Source of the DNA: Symbiodinium natans | Lineage: Eukaryota > Sar > Dinophyceae > Suessiales > Symbiodiniaceae | DNA length: 41,763 nt | Direction of reading: 5' to 3' | NCBI GenBank assembly: GCA_905221605.1 | Contig: CAJNDS010001015.1 | Location: forward strand, 1 to 41,763 | Part shown: in pieces, positions 21,506 through 30,309 of the stretch | How positions within the stretch are numbered: the first letter of the stretch is position 1 | How the letters are laid out: each line of letters opens with the position of its first letter | Made by a program: the position numbers and the translations under genes | Notes under the pieces: generated by a model | Database searches by the model: none | The model's input: only the letters and a program-made list of their open reading frames with translations | What the model was told of the DNA's origin: nothing

Positions 21506-21852
21506 GTTAGGTTTTAGTGTTTAAGGTTTAGGGTTTCGGGTTTAGGGCTTGGGCCCGTGGTGTGATTGGGGGGTTGGGGTTAGGATTTGGGGTTGAAGGT
21601 TTGAGAGACCGGCCTGTGCTACCCATGCACCCCCCGGTGGTGTGGGTGTGGTTTGGGGGTTAGGGTTTAGGGTTTCAGGTTTAAGGTTTAGGGGTTACAT
21701 TCGTTTAGGGTTTAAGGTTTAGCCCCCCCTGCCTGTGCTGTGAATGGGGGGTTGGCATTTGAAGGTTTACTTACGGTTTAGGTTAAGGGTGTGAGGTTTA
21801 AGGTCGGCTTAAGGTTTAGGGGAGGTTTGGGGTTTGGGGGGGGGGTCAGGCG
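21506..21852. repeat. Interstitial telomere-like TTTAGGG/GGGTTA tract
   Basis: Words such as GGTTTAGGGTTTCGGGTTTA (near 21527) and GGGTTAGGGTTTAGGGTTTC (near 21657), with further TTTAAGG variants to about 21830. The motif is the plant/alga/alveolate telomere repeat, but it is interrupted by unrelated G-rich sequence, so it is an internal degenerate array and not a chromosome end. Confidence 0.65.
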
Positions 21853-21895
21853 GATACCATGTGGGGGGGGGGGGGGGGGGGCCGGGGAACCCGAG
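21853..21895. repeat. Poly-G run
   Basis: A near-continuous run of about 20 G within GTGGGG...GCCGGGG. Assembly length in such runs is unreliable. Confidence 0.8.
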
Positions 21896-21989
21896 ACCAT
21901 ATATATGGTAGCATCTATACATCTACATATATTTCAGGCCTAGCGGCACGGGCCGGCCCCCGCCCCCCAAAGCACGAAACCTTGAACCT

Positions 21990-22123
21990 TGGCACTGTCT
22001 TCTCTTTCCCGTGTCTTTGTCCTCTCCTTCTCTCTGTCTCTCTTTCTCCTGCCTTCGCCACCCCTCCCTCCCCCCCCCCCCCCCGGCGCGCGCGCGCGCG
22101 CGCGCGCGCGCGCGCGCGCGCGC
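21990..22123. repeat. Pyrimidine tract abutting (GC)19
   Basis: From about 22000 to 22084 the + strand is almost pure C and T, ending in a C run (about 22071-22084). At 22086-22123 follows an uninterrupted GC dinucleotide run of 19 units. The resulting arginine-alanine repeat in translated frames is an artefact of the dinucleotide. Such sequences are known to favour triplex (mirror pyrimidine) and left-handed (GC) DNA. Confidence 0.9.
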
Positions 22124-22129
22124 ACCCGC

Positions 22130-23035
22130 ATCAGGAGCATCAGTGGGGTTGGTTTGGGGGCCTTAAAAGCATTCTATGCATGCGTTTTGCCTTCGAAAAA
22201 CCTTCAGAAAACGCTGTAAACACGTGTTTTTGGGCTTGGGAAGCCTTTTGGGACCCAGGAAAGGGAGCATCATGAGCATCAGCGGCCTCCCCCAGGCCAT
22301 CCAAAACCCCCTTAAACACGCCGATTGTATGTGCTTGAACGCTTGCGTGCCCACGAAACCCCCAAAAGCAAGACCCCGGATGCCCTTAAGGGCATTCGGG
22401 GTCCTGCTGTTCGGGTGTTTTGTAGGCACGACGCCGTTCGAGCGCGTAAAATGAGCGATTTTAGGCGCGTTTTTACGTGGACCCACAAAACACTCGGTAT
22501 TTACGAGGTTTTCTGCTGTTGGAACACCCCCCCAAACCGAGCATCATGAGCATCAGCTGGGTCTCTGGGCCGTCGGCCCGGACCCCCCCACGAAGCCCAT
22601 GAGAAGCGATGGCTCGATGATGCGCCCGGACCCCGCGCATCAGCAGCATCAGCAGACCCCCCCCCCCACGTGGGTTTCGATGATGCGCACTTTGGGGGCG
22701 GGTCAAGGGCAACAAGGGTGGGGGTCGGAGGCACGCGTGAAAAACCTCATAAAAACACGGTATTTACGGTGATTTCAGCGTTTTTCAGCGTTTTTTACTG
22801 CCTTGGGGCCGCGGGCCAGGGCTGCTGATGCTCATGATGCTCGCCTGGTTTTGGGCTTCCGGTACCCCCCCCAAACCTTGAAAAACGTGGTTTCGGCCTG
22901 GCGCGCGCCCCATGTGAAAAGCTAGGGCCGATGATGCGCGCCCGTGAGGGTTTAATGGGGTGCTGCGGGTGTTTTGTGGCCTCGGTTTTTCGTAAAAACC
23001 CATGGTTTTTACGAGGTTTTCGTGCTTTTCGCACC
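22130..23035. repeat. Degenerate repeats with GCATCATGAGCATCAGC
   Basis: The 17-base word occurs exactly at 22267-22283 and 22541-22557 on + and at 22824-22840 on -, with looser versions near 22130 and 22637. Intervening DNA shares other words: GATGATGCGC (near 22615, 22679 and 22931), TTTACGAGGTTTTC (22500, 23007) and GGTATTTACG. This is a decayed family of repeat modules without coding sense. Short glycine- or arginine-rich frames here are not credible genes. Confidence 0.7.
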
Positions 23036-23253
23036 ACCGCGTGTTGCGTCCCCTTGGATGCCGTTTTGGAGGCCTCCCGAAGGGCCCCGCGCGAATTTGA
23101 AGCAATTTTGGGCGGGGTCGGCGGCTCGGGCGCTCGCCCCTTAAAGCTAGCGCTTTAGTGCGACGCGGGCTCCGCCCTGGACCACGGGCGGCGCGGGGGC
23201 CGGATTTAATGGCTACCGCCAGTGCCGCCGACCCCAGACCCAAGACAGTCGCA
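23036..23253. other. GC-rich spacer, no gene
   Basis: GC-rich sequence between two repeat regions. No conserved frame or repeat identified. Confidence 0.4.
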
Positions 23254-24240
23254 TTGGGGCGGAAGGCAGGGTGGAGCGCGGGCAGGCGGGGGGGCGGGGG
23301 CGGGGGGGGGCGGTGGGGGTGGGGGGTGTGGGGGGTGACGGTAGAGGGTTGGTGTCGGATTAGGGAGTTGGGGGCGGAAGGCAGGGGTGGACTGGGGGGC
23401 ATAGAGATGAAGAAGCGATGAGAGCGGTGAGAGCGGGGTCGAATGGTCCACGATGGTGGGAGGGGGTAATGATGGGGAGGGTTGGTGGGAGGGTTAGGGA
23501 GTGGGAGGGTGGGGGCGGCTGGCGGAAAGGGGGGCCTGACTCATTTGACCAGCTCTGGTGAGAGGGTTGGGGCGGAAGGCAGGGTGGAGCGCGGCGGGTG
23601 GACAGGGGAGGTGACGGTCGAGGGTTGGTGGAGTTGGGGGCGGAAGGCAGGGGAGTGATGAGAGCGGGGAGGCGGTTAGGGCGGGCGTGGATTGGAATCC
23701 CTCAAACTAGAGATTTGTCAGGGGCGGAGTAGGGGGTAGGGGCCTAGGAGGGAAGGGATGGGGGGGGTGGGGGGGGGTGGGGTTTCAGAGTCGAGGCGGG
23801 GGGGTTGAGGGCAAAGGGTTGGTGTCACTGGGGGGCATAGGGAGGGGGAGTGATGAGAGCGGTGAGAGCGGTGAGGGCGGTCAGGGCGGGCATGGACTGG
23901 AATCCTTAAAACACTAGAGATTGCAGAGGGGCGAGGCCTACAGGGTGGGGGGTGGTGGTGGGGGGGGGGGGGGGGGGGGGGGGGTGGAGGGCGAGGGGGG
24001 GGGGGTGGGGGGGGGGGCGTGGGGGGGGGGGGGGGTGGTCGGGCATGCACCGGACCCTTTAAACCACCTGAATGGATGGGGTGGGGTGGGGTCAAAGGTC
24101 CAATTCAAGGCGTCATGGGTGAGGGCGATGGGTGGCGGGGTTTGGGCATGCACTGAAGCCAAACAATGCAAAAACACCCCAATTCAAGGTGTCATGAGCA
24201 GCATGCTGTGAGAGCGGGTGAGGGCGGTGAGGGCGGTGGG
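23254..24240. repeat. G-rich imperfect tandem repeats and poly-G
   Basis: GGGGCGGAAGGCAGGG recurs near 23257, 23370, 23570 and 23634. GATGAGAGCGGTGAGAGCGG recurs near 23417 and 23852. GGCGGGC(G/A)TGGA(T/C)TGGAATCC with CTAGAGATT recurs near 23683 and 23886, about 200 bases apart. CCAATTCAAGG(C/T)GTCATG recurs near 24099 and 24178. Near-continuous G fills about 23960-24035. These look like several diverging generations of one satellite-like sequence. Poly-proline frames on - are artefacts. Confidence 0.8.
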
Positions 24241-24282
24241 GGGTCTTCACTGACGCCGCCCTGCTACCGCTGGGGTCGGCGG

Positions 24283-24314
24283 ATACATGTATGTATCTTT
24301 GTATGTATGTATAC
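24283..24314. repeat. ATGT microsatellite
   Basis: ATACATGTATGTATC followed by TGTATGTATGTATACAT, a short simple repeat. Confidence 0.75.
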
Positions 24315-26825
24315 ATTTTCTATGATACCCCCAATTGAAGACAGCCACAGTCACCTATGAGTACTACTATCAATGTAGATGTGTTTTTGCATGCCTTGAG
24401 CTCGGCTTTTGAGGGCACGTTTCGATGCGGCACTTGGTATGTGCTCTGTGTGTCAGGACCCACCAACGTGAACCTGCGACGAATACCCAGGTTCGATGGA
24501 GGCCCAAGAAATTGAGAAGATATTGCAAAATGTTGCAAAGAAGTCGCCTTGGGTGGCCCGGGAGTATCCGAGGCCCTAGCCAGCTTGCCAGTGCTCCTAG
24601 CCCCTGGGTTTGTGGTGCAGGTCTCAATGTTGCGGATCGATTGGGTCTTGGAGACCTATCAACGAAGCTTGCTTGAAACCGTGCCACTTTTGTTTCGTGC
24701 TTCCGGTGGCGAGTCACTTTGCTTTGTCAAAGCTGCCACTTGCAGGAGAGGCCTGAGCCTGCTGTGGTGTGGCGTCAACCCCACTGGATGGTGGCATGCC
24801 CTCCACACGGATGTCCAGGAAGAGAACTTTTCATTGCCCTGCACGGAAAACTGACCACTCTGACAAGAACAGCGGCTGCAGGACAATGTTTTGATCGAGC
24901 TGGTCTCGGCAACAAATGTTTACATATTCCCGAGAGATTTATTCTGGAACACCCCCCTGGATGTGAACATCACGGGTGTGTACCACAAGATCAGGCAGCT
25001 GCACCGATTCGTTTGAGTTTGAGAAACCCGAACATAGCGGCGCTGTCACAGGTTAGAACCAGGACAGGGGGTTGCCATCCCCAGCAACTTCCTCCACACC
25101 GTGGAGCACTTGCAGGCCACAGCATCGGCATGAAAAGGTCTTCTAGCTGTTGCCTTGTCCAGCGTTTGCAAGGAGAACCGCTTGGCAGTCAATTACTTTT
25201 TTGAGCCTAAGTTTGGCGCAATGCAATGGCCGAATGCTCAAGACTCAGCTTCCATCGTGAGGTCTGAGAGTCTGAGAGAGGGTTTTTACGCTAGACATTT
25301 GGCACTGCTGCAACCAGGGCGAGGGTAACTATTATGCCGAGATGGCCAAGAAGGACCGAGCGCCACCTTGCTGTCAAAGGATGTACGTAGCCAGTTGTCG
25401 GGCCTTGCAGAAGATTTGCTTTTGTGCAATCTGCTTTGGTCATTCGGTTGCTGTACCAAACGGCCGAGGCACTTGGCTATGAGGTCTTTGTGGTTTGGTT
25501 CGGTTGGACAGCTATGGGACAGGTGGGTGTTTTTTTCATGGAGCATCTTGCACGAAATACGGTGACATACATGTGGGCAGGTTCAACATCGGCATTTCAA
25601 TGCATCTTGGCAGTACTCGAACGGTCGATTCTGACACCCGTTTGTTGACAAGCTTCGCAGCTGGCGTGTGGCACAAGCTGAGGCATGGTTGGAAAATGGA
25701 GGTGCTTTAGACTTTAGACTCTTTCGATTTAAATGGAATTCCCATTGATACAGATGCAGACATTGGCAGCAAAGCCGCCTCTGGAGAGAATCTGCAAAGC
25801 TTGAGTGCGAGGCTCTTGCTCCTTACGAAGCGTGCCCGTTGCTGCGTCATCAGGTAGACCTGTGTCCAAAGTGAACCGGTGTGCGTGCAAAATTTCCAGA
25901 AGGAACGACTGTACAGCAGCTCCAAGGAATCACATCATTTGCACCAGGCGAAGTCTTGCCGTGTGCCCGCAAGAGTCCGGCGATCGCGGTGAAGCACTGC
26001 GCTAGCTCTGGAGCAGCTGCTGGCATCTGCACAGGTTGAATGAGGAAAGAGTCAGGCCTCAACATGGGGTGGGGGGTGAGTGGGTGGGGGGGGGGAGTTG
26101 CGGGGGGCGCAATGCGGTCCAGAGCTGTTCGGGAGGGGATTGAGGGGGTACCTGCTCTCCAAAGACCTTCGGCAGGCCTCTTGGAATGATCATTGTATTG
26201 GAAGTGGTGTGGATCACCGTTGTATACATTGTATTGCCAAGATGAATCCCAATTTCAGCTGAAGGCAATGCATAACTTACAAGAAGACCGCGTGCAGCAA
26301 GGTTCCCCCAGCAAAGGTTGATGTCCCAAGCCTCTTCTCCCCCCGTGCCGCCCCCGTGCCACCCCTGCCTCCCGATCTGCGGCGGGCTATGGCGGGCTAT
26401 GGCGGGCTGCATTCTCGCACCTTTCCACTTTTCGCCTCTTCCCCTCTGCTAAACCCTTGCCGATAGGCGATAGGGTTCTCCTCTACTAGGACAGAGAATG
26501 GCACGAGCAGGTCTCTCGTTTGAGTTGAAACAATGACGTTTGAAGAGCCCTGTAAAGCACTTGCGTGTCAGGCACTGCTTCTTTGGGATCCCTCACCCAG
26601 GGACCCAGATGCTGACGTGTTCCACAGACCACATCCAGCCTGCTGTCTGCTTGTGCTGGGTGTCGAATGCAGAGCTGCTTATTGGAGATTTCCTCACGCC
26701 ACGCGCCCATGCGATCTTCTCATCCGGAATTTCTTTTCGCGCAAAGACTGTTTGCTGATACTGCGGCTGCCGGCGTTCCATGCTGAATGCCTTGAACAGC
26801 TGCCCTTCTCAAGAGCAAATCTGTA
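24315..26825. other. Mostly unassigned; one short exon-like frame
   Basis: At 24496-24579 (+) a 27-codon frame from ATG to TAG (MEAQEIEKILQNVAKKSPWV) has a convincing helical, charged composition and may be a terminal exon. It is not attached to anything. Other frames (24719-25204 +, 26059-26412 -, 26533-26826 +) are unremarkable and overlapped. No repeat families apart from a short triple GGCGGGCTAT(G) at about 26380-26409. Confidence 0.35.
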
Positions 26826-26846
26826 GATACACACACACACACACGA
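26826..26846. repeat. (AC)n microsatellite
   Basis: An ACACAC run of about 20 bases followed by GAACACGC. A simple repeat. Confidence 0.85.
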
Positions 26847-27088
26847 ACACGCAATTCAAAACAAAACCAAAGAGACAGAGAGAAAAGGAGATAGATGTAT
26901 GATGTAGACATAGATGTAGATCTAGATATTTTACTCAGAGGGTTGCTTGCAAGATTCATGCACCTACGCGTTTGATCTACACTCCATCCTCTTGCCAGCA
27001 AACCCGGAGTCACTATTTGGAGGAAAGGTGAAAGTGTGGAGTACGTTGCATTTGATGGTTTGATTGTTTGGAGCATGTTGCAGCGTGA

Positions 27089-27099
27089 TTTGGCTCAAG
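27089..27099 (+). other. Possible relic of spliced-leader 3' end
   Basis: TTTGGCTCAAG equals the last 11 bases of the dinoflagellate spliced leader (ending TTTTGGCTCAAG), but the preceding bases (GCGTGA) do not match. Relic leaders of this length occur in dinoflagellate genes derived from reinserted cDNA. At this length a chance match within a window of this size is uncommon but possible. A + strand ORF starts at 27135, but the - strand of that interval looks more protein-like, which weakens the case. Confidence 0.2.
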
Positions 27100-27191
27100 C
27101 TCACATGGCTTGAGAGGAGCAGGTTGCTCTGCCTATGAATGACTGCGCAAAACACCAGCAAACCCGGCAGTCCATCATGTTCAAGCAACTC

Positions 27192-27509
27192 TCACACATC
27201 CCCACATGTCAAAAAATGGGAAAGCCAGCTGCGCAGATTCAGGCAAGGACCGGTTGCAAGTTTGCAGCTCTGTGCCTTGCTTTGATACTTTGGATACTTC
27301 CTTTCTCCAAAGGTGACAAATGCATCAGCTTTGCCAAACTGCTTGCACAACAAGCGGGTGGTGCATGTGAAGGCAATGTCGTTGCAAGCAGTCTTGTAGT
27401 CTACGGTTTTGTTTTGGATCACCACACCGTTGAGCTTGGCGAAGGGTAGCTTCAGCTTGCCGAAATCACAGCATTTCCGTTGCAGGGACTTGGCATGGGA
27501 CGCTTCCCC
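27192..27509 (-). CDS. Exon-like island on the minus strand, unknown function
   Basis: An open frame on the - strand, from just after a stop at 27510-27512 to TAA/TAG-type closure at 27192, encodes a well-mixed protein segment: CCDFGKLKLPFAKLNGVV, then IQNKTVDYKTACNDIAFT, then TRLLCKQFGKADAFVTFGER. Third codon positions are C/G-biased, as expected of coding sequence. Just upstream on the same strand, in another phase, lies VRTILRATKLQKFPSEGKRP (about 27480-27560), so a frameshift or small intron separates them. The + strand frame 27135-27449 overlaps it. Family unknown. Confidence 0.38.
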   Translation of the reverse strand, partial: GEASHAKSLQRKCCDFGKLKLPFAKLNGVVIQNKTVDYKTACNDIAFTCTTRLLCKQFGKADAFVTFGERKYPKYQSKAQSCKLATGPCLNLRSWLSHFLTCGDV

Positions 27510-27576
27510 TCAGATGGAAACTTCTGCAGCTTTGTTGCACGCAAGATGGTGCGAACCATGCAGATTTCACCTTGCA

Positions 27577-27650
27577 TTTGTCAGCACTGCATCTTGTGCA
27601 TGATCGCCGCCCATGGCTCAACAGTCCCCTGTAAAAGTCAGGGCGGACCC
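27577..27650 (-). CDS. Duplicated mini-exon, copy 1
   Basis: On the - strand this segment encodes TVEPWAAIMHKMQC and then TGA. It is a diverged duplicate of 28673-28745. On + it reads CAGCACTGCATCTTGTGCAT followed by GATCGCCGCCCATGGCTCA. Similarity to the other copy stops outside roughly 75 bases. Which strand is functional is uncertain, but the - strand continues into a protein-like segment. See the paired feature. Confidence 0.35.
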
Positions 27651-27664
27651 AACCGCATCCATAT

Positions 27665-28093
27665 TTGCATCCCATGCATCCCCTTCAGTGGCCTGAAAAC
27701 TTCCGGGTCTCACAGCCATCAGCAAGCGCTCGTGTTGAAGAGATCAATGATGACCCGCCTCAACCAGCAGCTGCTTGTCCTTCAGGGAGACGAGAACCAC
27801 AGAAGAAGGCAGCCCAGAGAAAACACAACGAAACCTTGATGGAACAAGAGGACAAAACAAGCCTGACACGAAATGATGGAGCTGGAACTGCATGCCGACG
27901 AACAGCATCGTGTGCGATGCTGAATGCTATCGTGCAGTTCGAACAAAATCAAGCCACCTTGAGTGCTCTTCGAGTTTCGTACGACCGGAATCGTGAGCTC
28001 CAACTCCAGTTTCGTGAAAACTGTAAGGAGACATGCAGTATGAAAAGGACATGTTCGCATATGTCGTGCAGAAGGAACAAGAGTCCTGATTGA
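27665..28093 (+). CDS. Unidentified ORF, probable coiled-coil protein, frame broken
   Basis: A 142-codon frame: an acidic/proline start (RVEEINDDPPQPAAA), a basic Lys/Arg/Gln section (REPQKKAAQRKHNETLMEQE), then a helical section (IVQFEQNQATLSALRVSYDR, NRELQLQFRENCKE). Between about 27870 and 27910, and again near 28030-28090, protein-like pieces appear in other phases (EMMELELHADEQHRVR; YEKDMFAYVVQKEQES), suggesting small introns or frameshifts. The whole reads as a coiled-coil protein or its pseudogene. It is not assignable to a named family. Confidence 0.38.
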   Translation: MHPMHPLQWPENFRVSQPSASARVEEINDDPPQPAAACPSGRREPQKKAAQRKHNETLMEQEDKTSLTRNDGAGTACRRTASCAMLNAIVQFEQNQATLSALRVSYDRNRELQLQFRENCKETCSMKRTCSHMSCRRNKSPD

Positions 28094-28290
28094 TTACAAA
28101 GATCGTGCGGAGGCAGCTCGACAATCAAGTAAGTGGTCAGGCGAAGGTCCTATCAACGGCGGCCCTCAATGCCAAGCTGCCACCAGCGAGTTTGCTTCCC
28201 TAATCATCATCGCATGCTACGCCGACGTCGCCCACCGACATCGTGCTGCGCGCCCCGTCTATGCGTTTGATGGTCAAGGGATATCAAGTG

Positions 28291-28308
28291 CAACTCAGCG
28301 GTAGAGCA
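28291..28308 (+). other. Isolated tRNA D-arm / A-box-like sequence
   Basis: CAACTCAGCGGTAGAGCA closely resembles a tRNA A box and D-arm (ACTC-AGCGGTA-GAGC pairs). No anticodon arm, T-arm or acceptor stem follows at tRNA spacing. The nearest B-box-like word, GGGTTCGCCAGC, is about 170 bases downstream. It could be a remnant of a tRNA-derived SINE or chance. Confidence 0.2.
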
Positions 28309-28309
28309 T

Positions 28310-28656
28310 GCCCGATTTCATCACCGAGAGCCAAGCCGGCACAAAGGGGGGGGGCGCTCTTCAACAGGCGGATAGGCAGCTCGTTCTTTGCAGCTCGCCC
28401 AGAAGAACCTAGCCTTGGCGAGGGAGCATTTTGCGAAGCCAAACCAGCAGCCGCCTGCGAGGGTTTAGGGTTCGCCAGCGTCAATGGCCTCGGGACAGCT
28501 TGCAAAGCCGTGATCTCGTGTGCTTCGGACCTTTTCCCCACGCGTCGGCGCAATGATTTTCGCAGAACCTTCCTCGTCGTGATTAGCGTTGACTTTGGTA
28601 CTCGCAAGAGTATTCTGAAATCCATATCCACCTTAGCTTTTCCGAGCGCCCGGTGA
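28310..28656. other. Open on both strands, gene uncertain
   Basis: Frames of 137 (+, 28243-28656) and 115 (-, 28284-28631) codons coincide. The - strand frame has a basic start (RKVLRKSLRRRVGKRSE) and would lie directly downstream of mini-exon copy 2 on that strand. Neither resembles a family I know. Confidence 0.25.
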
Positions 28657-28672
28657 GGGGGGTGTAGATTCT

Positions 28673-28745
28673 GCAGTTACTGTTGCGAGCACTGCGTCTT
28701 GTGCATGATGACTGTCCACGGCTCAAAGTCCCTTGCAGATAGCGG
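28673..28745 (-). CDS. Duplicated mini-exon, copy 2
   Basis: Diverged copy of 27577-27650, about 1.1 kb away in the same orientation. On - it encodes ARDFEPWTVIMHKTQCSQQ. The shared residues are EPW-x-x-IM-HK-x-QC. On + the shared words are GAGCACTGCGTCTTGTGCAT and CCACGGCTCA. Most changes between copies are single-base. Confidence 0.35.
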
Positions 28746-28931
28746 TGTGTGCAATCCCTTCTCGTGGATAACCTGAAAACATAACGTGAAAACACCGTCC
28801 AATCGACGAGGTTCAGACGCGAGCCTGGTCCAACTGCTATTCCAATTTCTTGGGTCTGACGGGGTGCTTGCGTGGGATGGGGACGAGTTCTCCGAGGACA
28901 ACCTCTGCTGTGTACATTCTGAGTATTCTGA

Positions 28932-29628
28932 GTGAGGCCAAAGGCAGATCAGCAGTGTCGGAGCATTGTTGCAGAGGACAGTTTTACTCGAATCGTGGAC
29001 AAGGCCTGGGATTTGGCATGTGGAGAATCAGGTAAACAGGCATCGTTCCAGCATGACCAAAAAGGGCATCATTCCAGCATGACGCTTGCATGTGTCGGCA
29101 CGCACAGGGAGACCTGCCCACGTGATGCTGAAGATTATTGCACAAACCTGTCCAAAACATCCCAGTTCCTGCCACAACCAGAACCTGACAAAAGTTCTGC
29201 CTGTGGACCATCGTTAGACGTCGTTCTTTTGTGCGCAGATCACAACCTCCCAGTCGTGAACGCGTTATGGAGGTTGGGGCGAATTTTGCACCGGCAATTT
29301 GGTGACATCAATTTCAACCGCGAAATGATCGCCAGACAAGAGCCTCACACATCAGCATTGGAAAAGCAGCAACGCCGATTGCGCAAAGGCGTGACTTGAC
29401 GACCCTGGTGGATGCTACTACAATCCAAAGTTGGCGCCTTGGCGCCGGTGGGTTGATGTGGGTTGATGTGGGTTGCATATTTTCGTATTGTTTGCAGAAG
29501 CCATCAAAACCAATCGTGCACTTCACAACCGATGGCATCCATGGAGCCAACAAGTACACATGTGGTCCGCTCGGCATTTTTCTTTGTGTGTTCTTTGGAA
29601 AAGATGCTGTAGTGCGCAAGCAACTTAG
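28932..29628 (+). CDS. Three-exon candidate gene of unknown function
   Basis: Exon 1 (about 28932-29031) encodes IVAEDSFTRIVDKAWDLACG and ends at CAG|GTAAAC. A 207-base intron ends in TTTTGTGCGCAG at 29238. Exon 2 (29239-29388) continues in phase 1 with HNLPVVNALWRLGRILHRQF, GDINFNREMIARQE and EKQQRRLRK. AAAG|GCGTGA then offers a GC donor, a donor type known in dinoflagellates. The next acceptor is TATTGTTTGCAG at 29497. Exon 3 reads either AIKTNRALHNRW to TAG at 29626-29628 (phase set by the GC donor) or KPIVHFTTDGIHGANKY in another phase, which looks more protein-like, so the second splice is unsettled. Intron 1 is a multiple of three and open, so it could also be coding. Confidence 0.4.
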
Positions 29629-29659
29629 CATTCCGTGACCCACGGTCGTGGCCTGTTTG

Positions 29660-30106
29660 GATGTGTTGCCAGAAACTGCGTGCCAGCAGCATCGTCGTAA
29701 CCCGAAGCAGATTGCGCATCCCGTGTTGCCCCGTAATCATTTTTACCGCACCGTTCTTCGGACAACTTGGGGCTGCGTCGCCTGGACCATGTGCCCTCTG
29801 CTGCTCGAGTGGTAGTTATGGCTCGGGCGCTGCTGCAGGAACGTCGCCGAACGCAGCCAACGCGACCCGCGGCAGTGCAGGGAACACTTCACCGAACTGA
29901 ACTCATCCCCCAACGCTGCATGAGCGCTCGCACCCCGTCGGGTTGGTCAGGGCAACCATACTGCCCTGGCGGATGGCCGCCGCGACGGACGGCGACACCT
30001 CGGCTCTACCCAGCCTCTCCGCAGCTTGCGCGAGCAGGCCCGCCGTAGTTTCGTGGTTTAGCAGCACGCGGAGGTGCTCATTTGTGCAACCCGAGGGGCC
30101 TGATCC
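29660..30106 (-). pseudogene. LINE reverse transcriptase fragment, divergent subfamily
   Basis: On the - strand 30106-29903 reads in one frame: SGPSGCTNEHLRVLLNHE, LAQAAERLGRAEVSPSVAAA, then IRQGSMVALTNPTGC before a stop. This parallels the start of the RT domain in the + strand copy (GLSGMRAEHLKLLLQ, then ARLTVLRKPDGGVRG), including the G-x-S/SG...EHL core and the basic motif with K/N-P-x-G. After frame changes, MRNLLRVTTMLLARSFWQHI (about 29680-29740) fits the following RT helix. The catalytic A-C motifs are absent. Sequence divergence from the 31-39 kb copies suggests a separate subfamily. Confidence 0.6.
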
Positions 30107-30230
30107 GTGCCGGCGCTACAGGAGCCCAAGCAATGTGACGCATTTCTTTCAATACCTCGTGGTTTGCACAAGGTGTCTCTGTGTTTGCGTCGTGTTCAAC
30201 GAATGACCGTGACAGGCCCATCCCTGCCAT

Positions 30231-30309
30231 CTTTGCCTTTGCCTTTGCCTTTGCCTTTGCCTTTGCCTTTGCCTTTGCCTTTGCCTTTGCCTTTGCCTTT
30301 GCCTTTGCC
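30231..30309. repeat. (CTTTGC)13 hexanucleotide repeat
   Basis: About 13 uninterrupted units of CTTTGC. The leucine-proline repeat in one frame is a by-product. Confidence 0.95.

Noticed and set aside
21859-22275. 138-codon ORF with Arg-Ala repeat
   Set aside because: The repeat is just (GC)n translated and the remainder is repeat DNA.
23718-24177. Proline-rich ORFs on minus
   Set aside because: Antisense of poly-G and G-rich satellite DNA.
27135-27449. 104-codon + strand ORF just after the spliced-leader-like word
   Set aside because: The - strand frame of the same interval has better codon bias and composition, so the + frame is probably its shadow.
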